A DNA stretch of 61,151 bases. It comes from Bacteroidia bacterium. Its GTDB lineage: Bacteria > Bacteroidota > Bacteroidia > Bacteroidales > UBA932. Positions 1 to 8,169 of this stretch are shown here, piece by piece (the stretch's first letter is position 1; every line of letters begins with the position of its first letter). The notes below the pieces were generated by a model. The model made no database searches and was not told the origin of the DNA. It saw only the letters and a list, made by a program, of their open reading frames with translations. The translations under genes were made by a program, and so were the position numbers. Location of the stretch: the NCBI GenBank assembly GCA_030537315.1, contig JAUNNZ010000009.1:1-61151 (forward strand). Direction: 5' to 3'.

Positions 1-15
1 GAGGCCCGAGGCCTC
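1..15. terminator. Short perfect hairpin, probable terminator stem of an upstream gene
   Basis: Six bases (GAGGCC, 1-6) are followed by a CGA loop and the exact complement GGCCTC (10-15), then an AT-rich run. It sits at the window edge, so the gene it would terminate cannot be seen, and the T-tract is poor. Confidence 0.4.
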
Positions 16-74
16 TACAGTAAAATATTTTCAAAAAAATGTGTCAAACTTCCGGATTTTATCTAAAATATCCA

Positions 75-82
75 TATATTTG
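75..82 (+). promoter_or_regulatory. -7 promoter box (TATATTTG) of the gcv operon
   Basis: It matches the Bacteroidetes sigma-70 -7 consensus TAnnTTTG exactly and lies 24 nt upstream of the ATG at 107. It falls inside the longer reading frame that opens at GTG 41, which argues that translation starts at 107. The short leader leaves no room for a glycine riboswitch and none is visible. Confidence 0.6.
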
Positions 83-106
83 TATGCTTATACACAAAAT
101 CCATTT

Positions 107-571
107 ATGCCAAACGAAGGACTCTTTCCACTCGATCCAGAGAAGGTCTATTTTTCCATGGACGAGCTCACGCTCGACGAGGAAGACGGACCCAAAACCT
201 TGAAGGTCGGTGCCTGGCTCAACTATGATCCGGTCAGAATCCACAAGCTCATCAGAAGGGAGAAAATCCTCAAGGTTGATGAGTTCGAGGTGCTGAATCC
301 TCTCGAGAGCAAACTTCGCAGGGCAGATCCCGACTATTACAAGAAATTCATGGGCCTGAGGCTTGTCATCGACTTCCCGGGCTACAGTACCGGAATCCTT
401 GCCCAGATTCCGTTCGAAAATGATCCTGTGGGATTTTATAAGTGGTGGAGAAAAGGCAAGCATGAGGATAAGGTCTATCTGTCGCTTGGAAACCAGTTCA
501 AGCTTTTCCAGAAAGTGTCTATGATGGACCCGAAGATGATACTCAAAAAAGACCTTGAACTTCTAAAATAA
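107..571 (+). CDS. Conserved-looking protein of unknown function, first gene of the gcv operon
   Basis: A 154-residue soluble protein with no signal peptide or membrane segment. I do not recognise the family. The sequence mixes acidic stretches (around residues 14-28) with a basic C-terminus and contains a WWRKGK segment near residue 115. The frame is open from GTG 41, but a promoter box at 75-82 lies inside that extension, so ATG 107 is the better start. The stop is 13 nt before gcvT, no promoter lies between them, and the gene is probably co-transcribed with the glycine cleavage genes. A role tied to glycine or lipoate metabolism would be guesswork from context alone. Confidence 0.7.
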   Translation: MPNEGLFPLDPEKVYFSMDELTLDEEDGPKTLKVGAWLNYDPVRIHKLIRREKILKVDEFEVLNPLESKLRRADPDYYKKFMGLRLVIDFPGYSTGILAQIPFENDPVGFYKWWRKGKHEDKVYLSLGNQFKLFQKVSMMDPKMILKKDLELLK

Positions 572-584
572 CCGATCATCCACA

Positions 585-1691
585 ATGGAGGAACAACTTA
601 AATTGACTTGTCTGCACGAAGCCCACGTGGCGCTCGGTGCCAAGATGAGCCCTTTTGCGGGCTTTGATATGCCGATCCAGTACAGCGGCATCATAAATGA
701 ACATAATGCCGTGCGCAATGAAGTGGGCGTCTTTGATGTCTCGCATATGGGCGAAATCTTCATCAAGGGCGCAGATGCCGGGAAATTCGTGAATCACATT
801 TTCACAAACGATATCCGCGGGATGGAGGACGGCAAGATCCTCTACGGCATGATGTGCTATCCTGACGGAGGGGTGGTGGACGATCTGCTTGTGTACAAGG
901 AATTCGAGGACAACGCTTATCTGCTCGTCGTCAACGCTTCCAATATCGACAAGGACTATGCCTGGATGCTGGAGCAGTCAAAAGGCTATGACGTGACCAT
1001 AGACAATCAGTCGGATGCATTCGGCCAGCTGGCCATACAGGGCCCCAAGGCGGAGGATGCGGTTACGGACCTTCTGGATATCCCCGAAGTCGCCGACCTT
1101 GACTTTTATACTTTCCTGGACGCTGAGGATGACAGGGGCGGCCGTGTCATCGTAAGCCGTACCGGCTATACCGGTGAAGACGGCTTTGAAGTCTATGCCT
1201 CTCCGGAAATCATATGCGACATGTGGGACTGGCTGCTTGCGCAGGGCGTGACGCCTTGCGGACTGGGCTGCCGCGACACGCTTCGCTTCGAAGCCGGCCT
1301 GCCTCTCTACAGCGATGAGCTCTCGGACAAGATATCCCCGATCATGGCAGGTCTCGGCGTGTTCTGCAAACTTGACAAGCCTGAGTTCATTGGCCGCGAC
1401 GCTCTCGCCGGCCAGAAAGCCAACGGAGTCGCCAGGAAGCTGGTGGGCATCGAGCTTGAGGACAATGCAATACCTCGCGCCACTTATCCGGTGGAGCTCG
1501 AGGATGGCACGGAGGTGGGCGTGGTCACCACCGGCTATCACTCCATAAGCCTTGACAAGAGCATCTGCTTCGCTCTTGTGGATTCGGCTTATTCCGCACT
1601 TGACACCCGTCTCTGGGTGCGCATACGCAAGCGCACGTTCGCGGGCAAGGTGGTCAAGAAGCGCTTTTATCAGACGAAATACAAAAAATAA
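585..1691 (+). CDS. gcvT: Aminomethyltransferase, glycine cleavage system T-protein
   Basis: T-protein transfers the methylene carbon of glycine from the lipoyl arm of H-protein to tetrahydrofolate, releasing ammonia. The 368-residue length is normal. The N-terminal hallmark (HVALGAKMSPFAGFDMPIQY, then DVSHMGEI) is present, as is the folate-binding fold through residue 200 (SRTGYTGEDGFEVY) and the C-terminal barrel with GYHSISLDKSICFALV. It is the first recognisable gene of the gcv cluster and is followed 11 nt later by gcvH. In the cytoplasm it works with GcvH, GcvPA and GcvPB; the fourth component, lipoamide dehydrogenase, is not in the window. Confidence 0.96.
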   Translation: MEEQLKLTCLHEAHVALGAKMSPFAGFDMPIQYSGIINEHNAVRNEVGVFDVSHMGEIFIKGADAGKFVNHIFTNDIRGMEDGKILYGMMCYPDGGVVDDLLVYKEFEDNAYLLVVNASNIDKDYAWMLEQSKGYDVTIDNQSDAFGQLAIQGPKAEDAVTDLLDIPEVADLDFYTFLDAEDDRGGRVIVSRTGYTGEDGFEVYASPEIICDMWDWLLAQGVTPCGLGCRDTLRFEAGLPLYSDELSDKISPIMAGLGVFCKLDKPEFIGRDALAGQKANGVARKLVGIELEDNAIPRATYPVELEDGTEVGVVTTGYHSISLDKSICFALVDSAYSALDTRLWVRIRKRTFAGKVVKKRFYQTKYKK

Positions 1692-1702
1692 CAAAAACAG
1701 AT

Positions 1703-2080
1703 ATGAGTAAAGTATTAGAAGGACTCCTTTACAGTGAGTCACACGAATGGGTGAAAGTTGACGGCAATATCGCGATTATCGGCGTTTCTGATTTCGCGCA
1801 GAGCGAGATGGGAGACATCACATACGTTGATATGCCTGACGTTGACGATGAGGTTGCCAAGGAAGAGGACTTCGGCGCTCTCGAGAGCGTGAAGGCCTCC
1901 AGCGAGCTCTATGCTCCAGTCAGCGGTACCGTGGTGGCCCGCAATGACCAGCTTGAGGACAAGCCGGAGCTTATCAACGAAGATGCATACGCGGCCTGGA
2001 TCATCAAGGTCGAGATGTCTGACAAATCAGAGCTCGAAAGCCTCCTTTCTCCGGTCAAATATTCGGAAATAGCCAAATAG
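1703..2080 (+). CDS. gcvH: Glycine cleavage system H-protein (lipoyl carrier)
   Basis: H-protein carries the aminomethyl group on a lipoylated lysine between P-, T- and L-proteins. The 125-residue sequence has the start typical of the family (SESHEWVKVDGNIAIIG), the DITYVDMPDVDDEV strand pair, and the lipoylation hairpin ESVKASSELYAPVSG, in which Lys64 is the expected lipoyl site. It lies 11 nt after gcvT and 4 nt before gcvPA, so it is translated from the same message. Confidence 0.97.
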   Translation: MSKVLEGLLYSESHEWVKVDGNIAIIGVSDFAQSEMGDITYVDMPDVDDEVAKEEDFGALESVKASSELYAPVSGTVVARNDQLEDKPELINEDAYAAWIIKVEMSDKSELESLLSPVKYSEIAK

Positions 2081-2084
2081 CAAT

Positions 2085-3389
2085 ATGGGTTCATTCTGCT
2101 ATTTTCCTCAGACAGAGGAAGATATCCGCGTGATGCTCGACAGGATAGGTGTCAGTTCCCTTGACGACCTGTACTCCGACGTACCCGCGGATTTCATCTA
2201 TAAAGGGGAGTATGACCTCCCGTCCGCACTCAGCGAACAGCAGGTCCGCGACTATTTCGAGGGCCTTGCATCCAAGAACTCACGCCTCAAGGTATTCGTC
2301 GGCCAGGGCGCTTATGACCACTATACTCCAAGTGTCATTTCATACATCACTTCGCGTTCAGAGTTCCTCACGGCTTACACTCCTTACCAGTGTGAGATAT
2401 CACAGGGAACTCTCCGATACATCTTCGAGTGGCAGAGCATGATCTGCGCCCTCACGGGACTTGACGTCGCCAACGCTTCGATGTACGACGGCCCGACTGC
2501 CGCCGCCGAGGCGGTGCGCATGTGCGTGGCCTCCACAAAGAAGCGCAACAGCGTAGTCGTTTCAGCCGCGCTGCTCCCTAACGTGATCGACACAATCCGC
2601 ACGTATGCCAAATATTCCGGCATAAACATAATCGTCGCAGAGGACGTTGCCGCTGCCGCCAGGGAAGTGGCAGACCTTGCGGGCATCCTTGTGCCTTCCG
2701 TGAACCGTTACGGCCTCGTCGAGGACCTTTCCGGTCTGGCGGACCTTGCCCACGGCGCAGGCGCACTGCTTGCCGAATACTGTGATCCTTCTGCACTCGC
2801 AGTGCTCAAGACTCCTGCGGAGTGGGGCGCCGACATCGCTGTCGGCGACGGCCAGAGTCTCGGCATCCCTCTCTGCTATGGAGGCCCGTATGTGGGCTTT
2901 ATGGCATGCACGACCGACTGCATGCGCAAACTCCCGGGCCGCATTGTCGGCCAGACCACCGACGCCTCCGGCAAACGCAGCTTCGTGCTGACCCTTCAGG
3001 CCCGCGAGCAGCATATCCGTCGCGAGAAGGCCACTTCGAACATCTGCTCCAATGAGTCCCTGATGGCTCTCTGGTGCACCGTATATCTTTCATTGATGGG
3101 TCCTGAGGGACTTCGCAAGGTCAATGAGCTCAGCCACGAGGGAGCGTGCTACCTGCACGACGCCCTTCTTGCCACCGGCAAGTTCACCGATCCTTTTGAA
3201 GGAAAGTATTTCCTCAAGGAGTTCGTCCTCGAGCCGAAATGCGACGTTGCGAAACTCCAGAAAGTTCTTCTTGACGCCGGCTATTTCGCTGCCCTCCAGA
3301 CGGCTGAAGGTTACGTCACATTCTGCGTCACCGAGAAGCATTCCAAGGATGAGCTGGATGAAATCGTAAACATCGTTAAATCATTGTAG
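2085..3389 (+). CDS. gcvPA: Glycine dehydrogenase (decarboxylating) subunit 1
   Basis: This 434-residue protein is the N-terminal half of P-protein, encoded as a separate subunit. Together with GcvPB it decarboxylates glycine and loads the aminomethyl group on lipoyl-H-protein. Visible hallmarks are the start YFPQTEEDIRVMLDRIGVSSLDDLY, the segment YTPYQCEISQGTLRYIFEWQ near residue 100, and GGPYVGFMACT with the following GRIVGQTTDASGKRSFVLTLQAREQHIRREKATSN in the second half. It carries no PLP lysine, as expected, because the cofactor is bound by GcvPB. The stop codon overlaps the Shine-Dalgarno-like AGGAGG of gcvPB. Confidence 0.95.
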   Translation: MGSFCYFPQTEEDIRVMLDRIGVSSLDDLYSDVPADFIYKGEYDLPSALSEQQVRDYFEGLASKNSRLKVFVGQGAYDHYTPSVISYITSRSEFLTAYTPYQCEISQGTLRYIFEWQSMICALTGLDVANASMYDGPTAAAEAVRMCVASTKKRNSVVVSAALLPNVIDTIRTYAKYSGINIIVAEDVAAAAREVADLAGILVPSVNRYGLVEDLSGLADLAHGAGALLAEYCDPSALAVLKTPAEWGADIAVGDGQSLGIPLCYGGPYVGFMACTTDCMRKLPGRIVGQTTDASGKRSFVLTLQAREQHIRREKATSNICSNESLMALWCTVYLSLMGPEGLRKVNELSHEGACYLHDALLATGKFTDPFEGKYFLKEFVLEPKCDVAKLQKVLLDAGYFAALQTAEGYVTFCVTEKHSKDELDEIVNIVKSL

Positions 3390-3394
3390 GAGGG
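3387..3394 (+). promoter_or_regulatory. Strong Shine-Dalgarno (AGGAGG) for gcvPB overlapping the gcvPA stop
   Basis: TAGGAGGG contains the gcvPA stop TAG and an AGGAGG core 8 nt before the gcvPB ATG. Most genes in this window lack such a site, as is usual in Bacteroidetes, so the stop-coupled site may help equalise output of the two P-protein subunits. Confidence 0.55.
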
Positions 3395-3401
3395 CCCGTT
3401 T

Positions 3402-4805
3402 ATGAAATACTACGATAAACTTATATTCGAACTCTCGAAACCTGGAAAGACCGGGTACAGCCTTCCGGCGGCATTGGCCGGCGGGGCTGCCGAAGCGCTG
3501 CCGGCAGGCCTGGCGCGAGGAACCGCCCTGAATCTTCCGGAGGTCAGTGAGATTGATGTCGTAAGGCATTATACCAATCTGAGCCAGATGAATTTCGGCG
3601 TGGATACCGGCTTCTATCCGCTGGGCTCCTGCACGATGAAATACAACCCGAAGATCAATGAGGAAGTGGCCGCAATGCCGGGCTTCACCGGACTGCATCC
3701 TCTTCAGCCGGCCGAGACCGTGAAGGGCGCGCAGACCGTCTATGACGAGATGGACAAGGCCCTCGCCGCCATCACCGGAATGAAGCATTTCACCTTCCTG
3801 CCTTGCGCAGGCGCACACGGTGAGCTCACCGGCCTTATGCTGATGCGCGAGTACCATATGAGCAGGGGAGACCTCGCACGCACGAAGGTCATCGTCCCGG
3901 ACAGCGCCCACGGCACAAACCCTGCCTCCGCTGCTGTCTGCGGTCTTGAAATCGTTGTGGTCAAGTCACGCGAAAACGGCCTTGTGGACGTCGAGTCCCT
4001 CAAGCCGCTCCTCGGCCCGGACATCGCCGGCATCATGATGACCAACCCGAACACCCTCGGCCTTTTCGAGCGCGACATAAAGGAGATTGCGGCCCTCGTT
4101 CACGAATGCGGCGGCCTCCTGTACTATGACGGAGCGAATATGAACCCTCTTCTCGGCGTCGTGCGCCCTGGAGACATGGGATTCGACATAATGCATCTCA
4201 ACCTCCACAAGACCTTCTCCACCCCTCACGGCGGAGGCGGCCCCGGCTCCGGCCCTGTGGGTGTTGCGGAACGCATCGTGCCTTTCCTCCAGATCCCGCG
4301 TGTCAGCGGTTTCCACGGAAACTTCGGCATCATCCTCCGTGCCTATGCATATATCCTTATGCTCGGCCGCGAGAACGTGAAGATGGCCGGCAAACTTGCC
4401 ACCCTCGGCGCGAACTACATCAAGGAGTCGCTCAAGGATTGCTACAAGCTGCCTATCCCTACGGTCTGCAAGCACGAGTTCGTATTCGACGGCCTCATCA
4501 ATGACGGCGCCCGCGAGGGCGTTGCCGGCGCGACGACGCTTGACGTCGCCAAGCGCCTGCTCGACTACGGCTTCCACGCTCCGACGATCTACTTCCCGCT
4601 GCTCTTCCACCAGGCGATAATGATCGAACCTACCGAGACCGAATCTCTCGATACGCTCGACTCATTCATTGACGTGATGCGCAAGATCGCGGAAGAAGCT
4701 GCCGCAGACCCGCAGATGCTGCATTCAGCCCCACACAACACTCCTATCGGACGTCCGGACGAGACTACAGCTGCCCGTCAGCCTATACTGAAGTACACGG
4801 CATAA
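3402..4805 (+). CDS. gcvPB: Glycine dehydrogenase (decarboxylating) subunit 2, PLP-binding
   Basis: The C-terminal half of P-protein as a separate 467-residue subunit. The PLP-binding motif HLNLHKTFSTPHGGGGPGSG places the Schiff-base lysine at Lys270. The GFYPLGSCTMKYNPK segment near residue 65 and PDSAHGTNPASAA near residue 165 are also typical. The last residues are a low-complexity tail ending in KYTA. Its stop codon TAA (4803-4805) shares one base with the ATG of the downstream ABC-F gene, so the ATPase is probably on the same transcript although its function is unrelated. Confidence 0.96.
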   Translation: MKYYDKLIFELSKPGKTGYSLPAALAGGAAEALPAGLARGTALNLPEVSEIDVVRHYTNLSQMNFGVDTGFYPLGSCTMKYNPKINEEVAAMPGFTGLHPLQPAETVKGAQTVYDEMDKALAAITGMKHFTFLPCAGAHGELTGLMLMREYHMSRGDLARTKVIVPDSAHGTNPASAAVCGLEIVVVKSRENGLVDVESLKPLLGPDIAGIMMTNPNTLGLFERDIKEIAALVHECGGLLYYDGANMNPLLGVVRPGDMGFDIMHLNLHKTFSTPHGGGGPGSGPVGVAERIVPFLQIPRVSGFHGNFGIILRAYAYILMLGRENVKMAGKLATLGANYIKESLKDCYKLPIPTVCKHEFVFDGLINDGAREGVAGATTLDVAKRLLDYGFHAPTIYFPLLFHQAIMIEPTETESLDTLDSFIDVMRKIAEEAAADPQMLHSAPHNTPIGRPDETTAARQPILKYTA

Positions 4806-6529
4806 TGCCTTCGTATCTTCAAATAGAGAACATTTCGAAGTCCTACGGCCCGAAAGTGCTTTTCGAGAATATCGCCTTCAATATAAACGAAGGCGATAAA
4901 ATTGCGTTGATAGCACCCAACGGCACCGGCAAGACTTCGCTTATGCGAATCATTGCCGGGAAAGACAAGTCGGATTCCGGCGGAAGCATCAAATTCCTGA
5001 AAGAGATACGCATCGCGTTTCTCGAACAGGAATTTGAACACAACCCTGACCTGAGTATCGGGGAGACTGTATTCTCCGGAGATTTCGAACAGGAACTCAG
5101 GGCGAAAAGGATATTGGATGAACTGGGCCTGAGACCGGAGCAGAAGATGAACGAGCTCTCGGGCGGGGAAGTCAAGCGGGTGGCGATAACGCAGATGCTC
5201 GCGCAGGACGCGGACTTTCTGATTATGGATGAGCCTACCAACCACCTCGACCTGGACGCCATCGAATATCTGGAAAACTATCTGAAACATTCGCGCTGCA
5301 CCTTGTTCATGGTCACCCACGACCGCTATTTCCTCGACCGTGTGTGCAATACGGTGATGGAGATGGACAGGGGCGCCATTTACATCTACAAAGGCGACTA
5401 TGAGAATTTCCTCGTCAAGAGGGATGAACGCATAGCCAACTACAATGCCGAGACCGACAAGGTACGCAATGTGCTGCGCCGTGAACTGGAATGGATGCAC
5501 GCCACCCCGTGCGCGCGTTCCGGAAAGGCGAAATACCGCAAGCAGGCATTCTGGGAACTGAAGGACCGTGCAGAGCAGGCATATGTGACCAAAGAGATAT
5601 CCCTTTCGGAAATGGGCGGCGGTTCGCGTCTGGGAACCAAGATCATCAATTGCCGGGATCTCTGCTTCTCCTATGACGGCAAGCCTTATATCAGCCATTT
5701 CACATATAATTTCCAGCGCTATGAGCGCGTTGGGATCGTGGGGGCGAACGGAGTCGGCAAAAGCACTTTCATCAATCTCCTGATAAATGGTGACCTGCCG
5801 TCGATACAGAGAGGGGAGTCATTGAAAATCGGATATTACAGGCAGTCCGGGATGACGTTCGATGAGGATGAAACGGTCCTCGAGGTCGTTCCCGACACGC
5901 ATCTTCTCGGGAAGTTCCTCTTCCCGCACGATATGCTGAACAACAGGATCAGCCGCCTGTCCGGAGGCGAGAAGAGGCGTCTGTATCTTCTCACTATTTT
6001 GATGAAGGACCCTAATGTGCTGGTTCTGGACGAGCCTACAAATGACCTGGATATCGTGACCCTGAATATTCTGGAAGAGTATCTTCTGGAGTTCAAGGGA
6101 ACCCTGATCATCGTTTCCCACGACAGGCATTTCCTTGACCGTCTCGTTGACCATCTTTTCGTGTTCTGTGGCGACGGAGTCATCAAGGACTTTATCGGAG
6201 GATATACCGAATACCGCTCATTCATAAAGGATTACGAGGCCGAAAAGAAACGCCTCGCTGCCGCCTCCAGGCCGCAGAAGGCCGCTCAAGTCCCGGCTGC
6301 ACCGGCACCGGCAAAGCCCCGCAAACTCACCTATAAGGAGCAGAAGGAACTGGAGCAGCTTGAAAAGTCGATGGAAAGCCTCAATGCAGAGAAACTGGAA
6401 CTCGAAGCCCTCCTGAACGGCGGGACATCGGATTACCAGCAGATCCGGACGGCTTCGGAGCGCTACCGTGCTTTGAAGGATGAACTTGACGTTGCGGAAC
6501 TCCGCTGGCTGGAACTGTCGGAGATCTAA
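4805..6529 (+). CDS. ABC-F family ATPase, Uup-like
   Basis: A 574-residue soluble protein with two ABC domains and no membrane segment, the ABC-F architecture that acts on ribosomes or nucleic acid rather than in transport. Walker A motifs are APNGTGKTSL (first domain) and GANGVGKST (second). The signatures are LSGGEVKR and LSGGEKRR, and the Walker B motifs LIMDEPTNHLDL and LVLDEPTNDLDI are intact. The last 70 residues form a Lys/Glu-rich coiled coil (KEQKELEQLEKSMESL) like the C-terminal domain of Uup. An antibiotic-resistance ABC-F is less likely given the Uup-like tail and housekeeping context. Translation starts inside the gcvPB stop. Confidence 0.88.
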   Translation: MPSYLQIENISKSYGPKVLFENIAFNINEGDKIALIAPNGTGKTSLMRIIAGKDKSDSGGSIKFLKEIRIAFLEQEFEHNPDLSIGETVFSGDFEQELRAKRILDELGLRPEQKMNELSGGEVKRVAITQMLAQDADFLIMDEPTNHLDLDAIEYLENYLKHSRCTLFMVTHDRYFLDRVCNTVMEMDRGAIYIYKGDYENFLVKRDERIANYNAETDKVRNVLRRELEWMHATPCARSGKAKYRKQAFWELKDRAEQAYVTKEISLSEMGGGSRLGTKIINCRDLCFSYDGKPYISHFTYNFQRYERVGIVGANGVGKSTFINLLINGDLPSIQRGESLKIGYYRQSGMTFDEDETVLEVVPDTHLLGKFLFPHDMLNNRISRLSGGEKRRLYLLTILMKDPNVLVLDEPTNDLDIVTLNILEEYLLEFKGTLIIVSHDRHFLDRLVDHLFVFCGDGVIKDFIGGYTEYRSFIKDYEAEKKRLAAASRPQKAAQVPAAPAPAKPRKLTYKEQKELEQLEKSMESLNAEKLELEALLNGGTSDYQQIRTASERYRALKDELDVAELRWLELSEI

Positions 6530-6558
6530 CATATGGCGCTTCTGAATTAAAACTTTTG

Positions 6559-6566
6559 TATTTTTG
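6559..6566 (+). promoter_or_regulatory. -7 promoter box (TATTTTTG), leaderless arrangement
   Basis: Exact TAnnTTTG match with only 6 nt before the ATG of the transporter gene at 6573. Transcription should begin at or right next to the start codon. Confidence 0.6.
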
Positions 6567-6572
6567 TAAAGT

Positions 6573-7514
6573 ATGATATTCCTTCTTTTCGCTATAATAT
6601 TCGGATCGCTGTTCGCGGTCGTGTTCAAAATCTGCCAGAGAAAGCAGATTGACACGGCACAGGTGATATTGTTCAATTATGTCACCGCGATTGTGTTCAG
6701 CATCGTCCCGATGCTGCTGAATGTCGCGAAAGGGGAGTTGTCCTTTACGGATTATTCGCTTCCTGTGGGGCCGGTGCTGCTTGCCGTGCTTCAAGGGGCG
6801 TTGTTCTATCTGGGTTTTCTCGTGATGAACCGCAGTACGTGGCGCAGCGGCGTCGCGTTGACGACCGCCGCCGCACGTGCCTCGCTCATACTTCCACTGA
6901 TTCTCAGCTGGCTGTTCTTCTCGCAGTCGGCTCCGTCGTGGATTCTGGTGGCGCTGATGCTGGCCGCAATGATGCTGATGGTGATCCCTGCCGAAAGCGA
7001 AAAGCACGATGCCAAATTACAGACCGGCATATCTGAAAAAACCAGAAGGGTCAAGACAATGCTTGCCCTCCTGGCTGTTTTCTTCTGCTATGGCATCTCC
7101 GACTTTATGCTGAAAGTGGTGCAGAATTCAGTTGCCACCGAAGCGCAGCTGTCATCTCAGATGGCTGTGATATTTATTTCTGCATCGTTCTTCTCCTTGA
7201 TCGCCTGCATAGTCACAGGCTCTTTCAGGAAAGACGGCCAGCCTCACAGCGCGTCCCTGCATCAGGGCTTCCGGTGGAAGAACTTCCTCGCAGGTCTTGT
7301 GCTCGGCCTTATAAATACAGGATGCACTTCCTGTATGCTTCTTGCTCTTGCAAAGATATCCACAAGCATCTACTACCCGTTATACAACATAGGCATAGTC
7401 GTGCTGGCCACCCTCACCGGAGTCCTTTTCTTCAAGGAGAAGATCAAGCCGATCCAGGTGGGCGGACTTGTCCTGGCGATAACCGCCATCGCTATTCAGC
7501 TGTTTGCTGTATAG
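6573..7514 (+). CDS. EamA/DMT-superfamily transporter
   Basis: A 313-residue inner-membrane protein with about ten hydrophobic segments in two similar halves, as in drug/metabolite transporters. The second half carries the GLINTGCTSCMLLALAKISTS...LATLTGVLFFKEKI pattern typical of EamA permeases. The first methionine leads straight into the first membrane helix, so the start is secure despite the promoter box ending only 6 nt upstream. The substrate cannot be read from the sequence. The 3' end overlaps the oppositely oriented trmO gene by 23 nt. Confidence 0.82.
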   Translation: MIFLLFAIIFGSLFAVVFKICQRKQIDTAQVILFNYVTAIVFSIVPMLLNVAKGELSFTDYSLPVGPVLLAVLQGALFYLGFLVMNRSTWRSGVALTTAAARASLILPLILSWLFFSQSAPSWILVALMLAAMMLMVIPAESEKHDAKLQTGISEKTRRVKTMLALLAVFFCYGISDFMLKVVQNSVATEAQLSSQMAVIFISASFFSLIACIVTGSFRKDGQPHSASLHQGFRWKNFLAGLVLGLINTGCTSCMLLALAKISTSIYYPLYNIGIVVLATLTGVLFFKEKIKPIQVGGLVLAITAIAIQLFAV

Positions 7515-8166
7515 CGGTGACTGTCAGCATGTTCCCGTCAACTTTGAAATTGATGTTCCTGGCGGCGAATGTCAATCCGTAAACTCTTTCATTATCACTC
7601 TGATAACGCGGACGCGGGTCCTGCGAGAGAATCTCGGTGACGGCCTGTATCTCTCCGGCCGTCAGTCCTTTCCGCAATTCTTCAGGGAATACCACTTCCA
7701 GCGGCTCCCATTTCTCCTTGTCGACAAAGCCGCTGCGCACTCCCGGGTGGCTGTCGGCGTATTCCACGTAAGGCTTGATGTCATAAATCGGGGTTCCGTC
7801 GGCAAGGTCTGCGCCGCTGACGCGGATAATCCCGTTTTCATAATCGACAGACTCTATCCTTACGGACGACAGACCAAGTCCGTTCGGGCGGAAAGGGGAG
7901 CGCGATGCGAATACGCCTATCCTTTCGTTCCCGCCGAGACGCGGCGGGCGGACGGTGAGCCCTGAGGGCTCGCTGCGGTTGAGGCTGAACTCCCAGATAA
8001 GCCATAGATAGTCGAACCCGTCGAGCCCGCGGAGCGCTTCCGCTGCCCGGAAGGCCGGCTCCAGCACTATCTCGCCCGCCAGCGACGGGGCGAGCCCTGA
8101 CTGGCGGGGGATTCCGAACTTCTCCGGTAACGGGGACCGGAATGTTGCGACGGGATGGATCTCCAT
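7492..8166 (-). CDS. trmO: tRNA (N6-threonylcarbamoyladenosine37-N6)-methyltransferase
   Basis: TrmO methylates the t6A37 base of tRNA using S-adenosylmethionine. The 224-residue protein has the family's beta-barrel N-terminal domain with the characteristic sequence RPPRLGGNERIGVFASRSPFRPNGLGLS and, later, GADLADGTPIYDIKPYVEYAD. It also has the C-terminal extension present in longer TrmO proteins (QDPRPRYQSDNERVYGLTF). It is the last gene of a leftward cluster, starting 3 nt after the M23 gene stops, and it converges with and overlaps the transporter gene. Confidence 0.92.
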   Translation of the reverse strand: MEIHPVATFRSPLPEKFGIPRQSGLAPSLAGEIVLEPAFRAAEALRGLDGFDYLWLIWEFSLNRSEPSGLTVRPPRLGGNERIGVFASRSPFRPNGLGLSSVRIESVDYENGIIRVSGADLADGTPIYDIKPYVEYADSHPGVRSGFVDKEKWEPLEVVFPEELRKGLTAGEIQAVTEILSQDPRPRYQSDNERVYGLTFAARNINFKVDGNMLTVTAIQQTAE

Positions 8167-8169
8167 ATG

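Noticed and set aside
978-1742. 254-codon minus-strand frame opposite gcvT
   Set aside because: A shadow of the GC-rich third codon positions of gcvT; no recognisable domain and no promoter.
4778-5698. 306-codon minus-strand frame opposite the ABC-F gene
   Set aside because: Antisense shadow of a well-supported gene; composition is atypical and there is no signal of selection.
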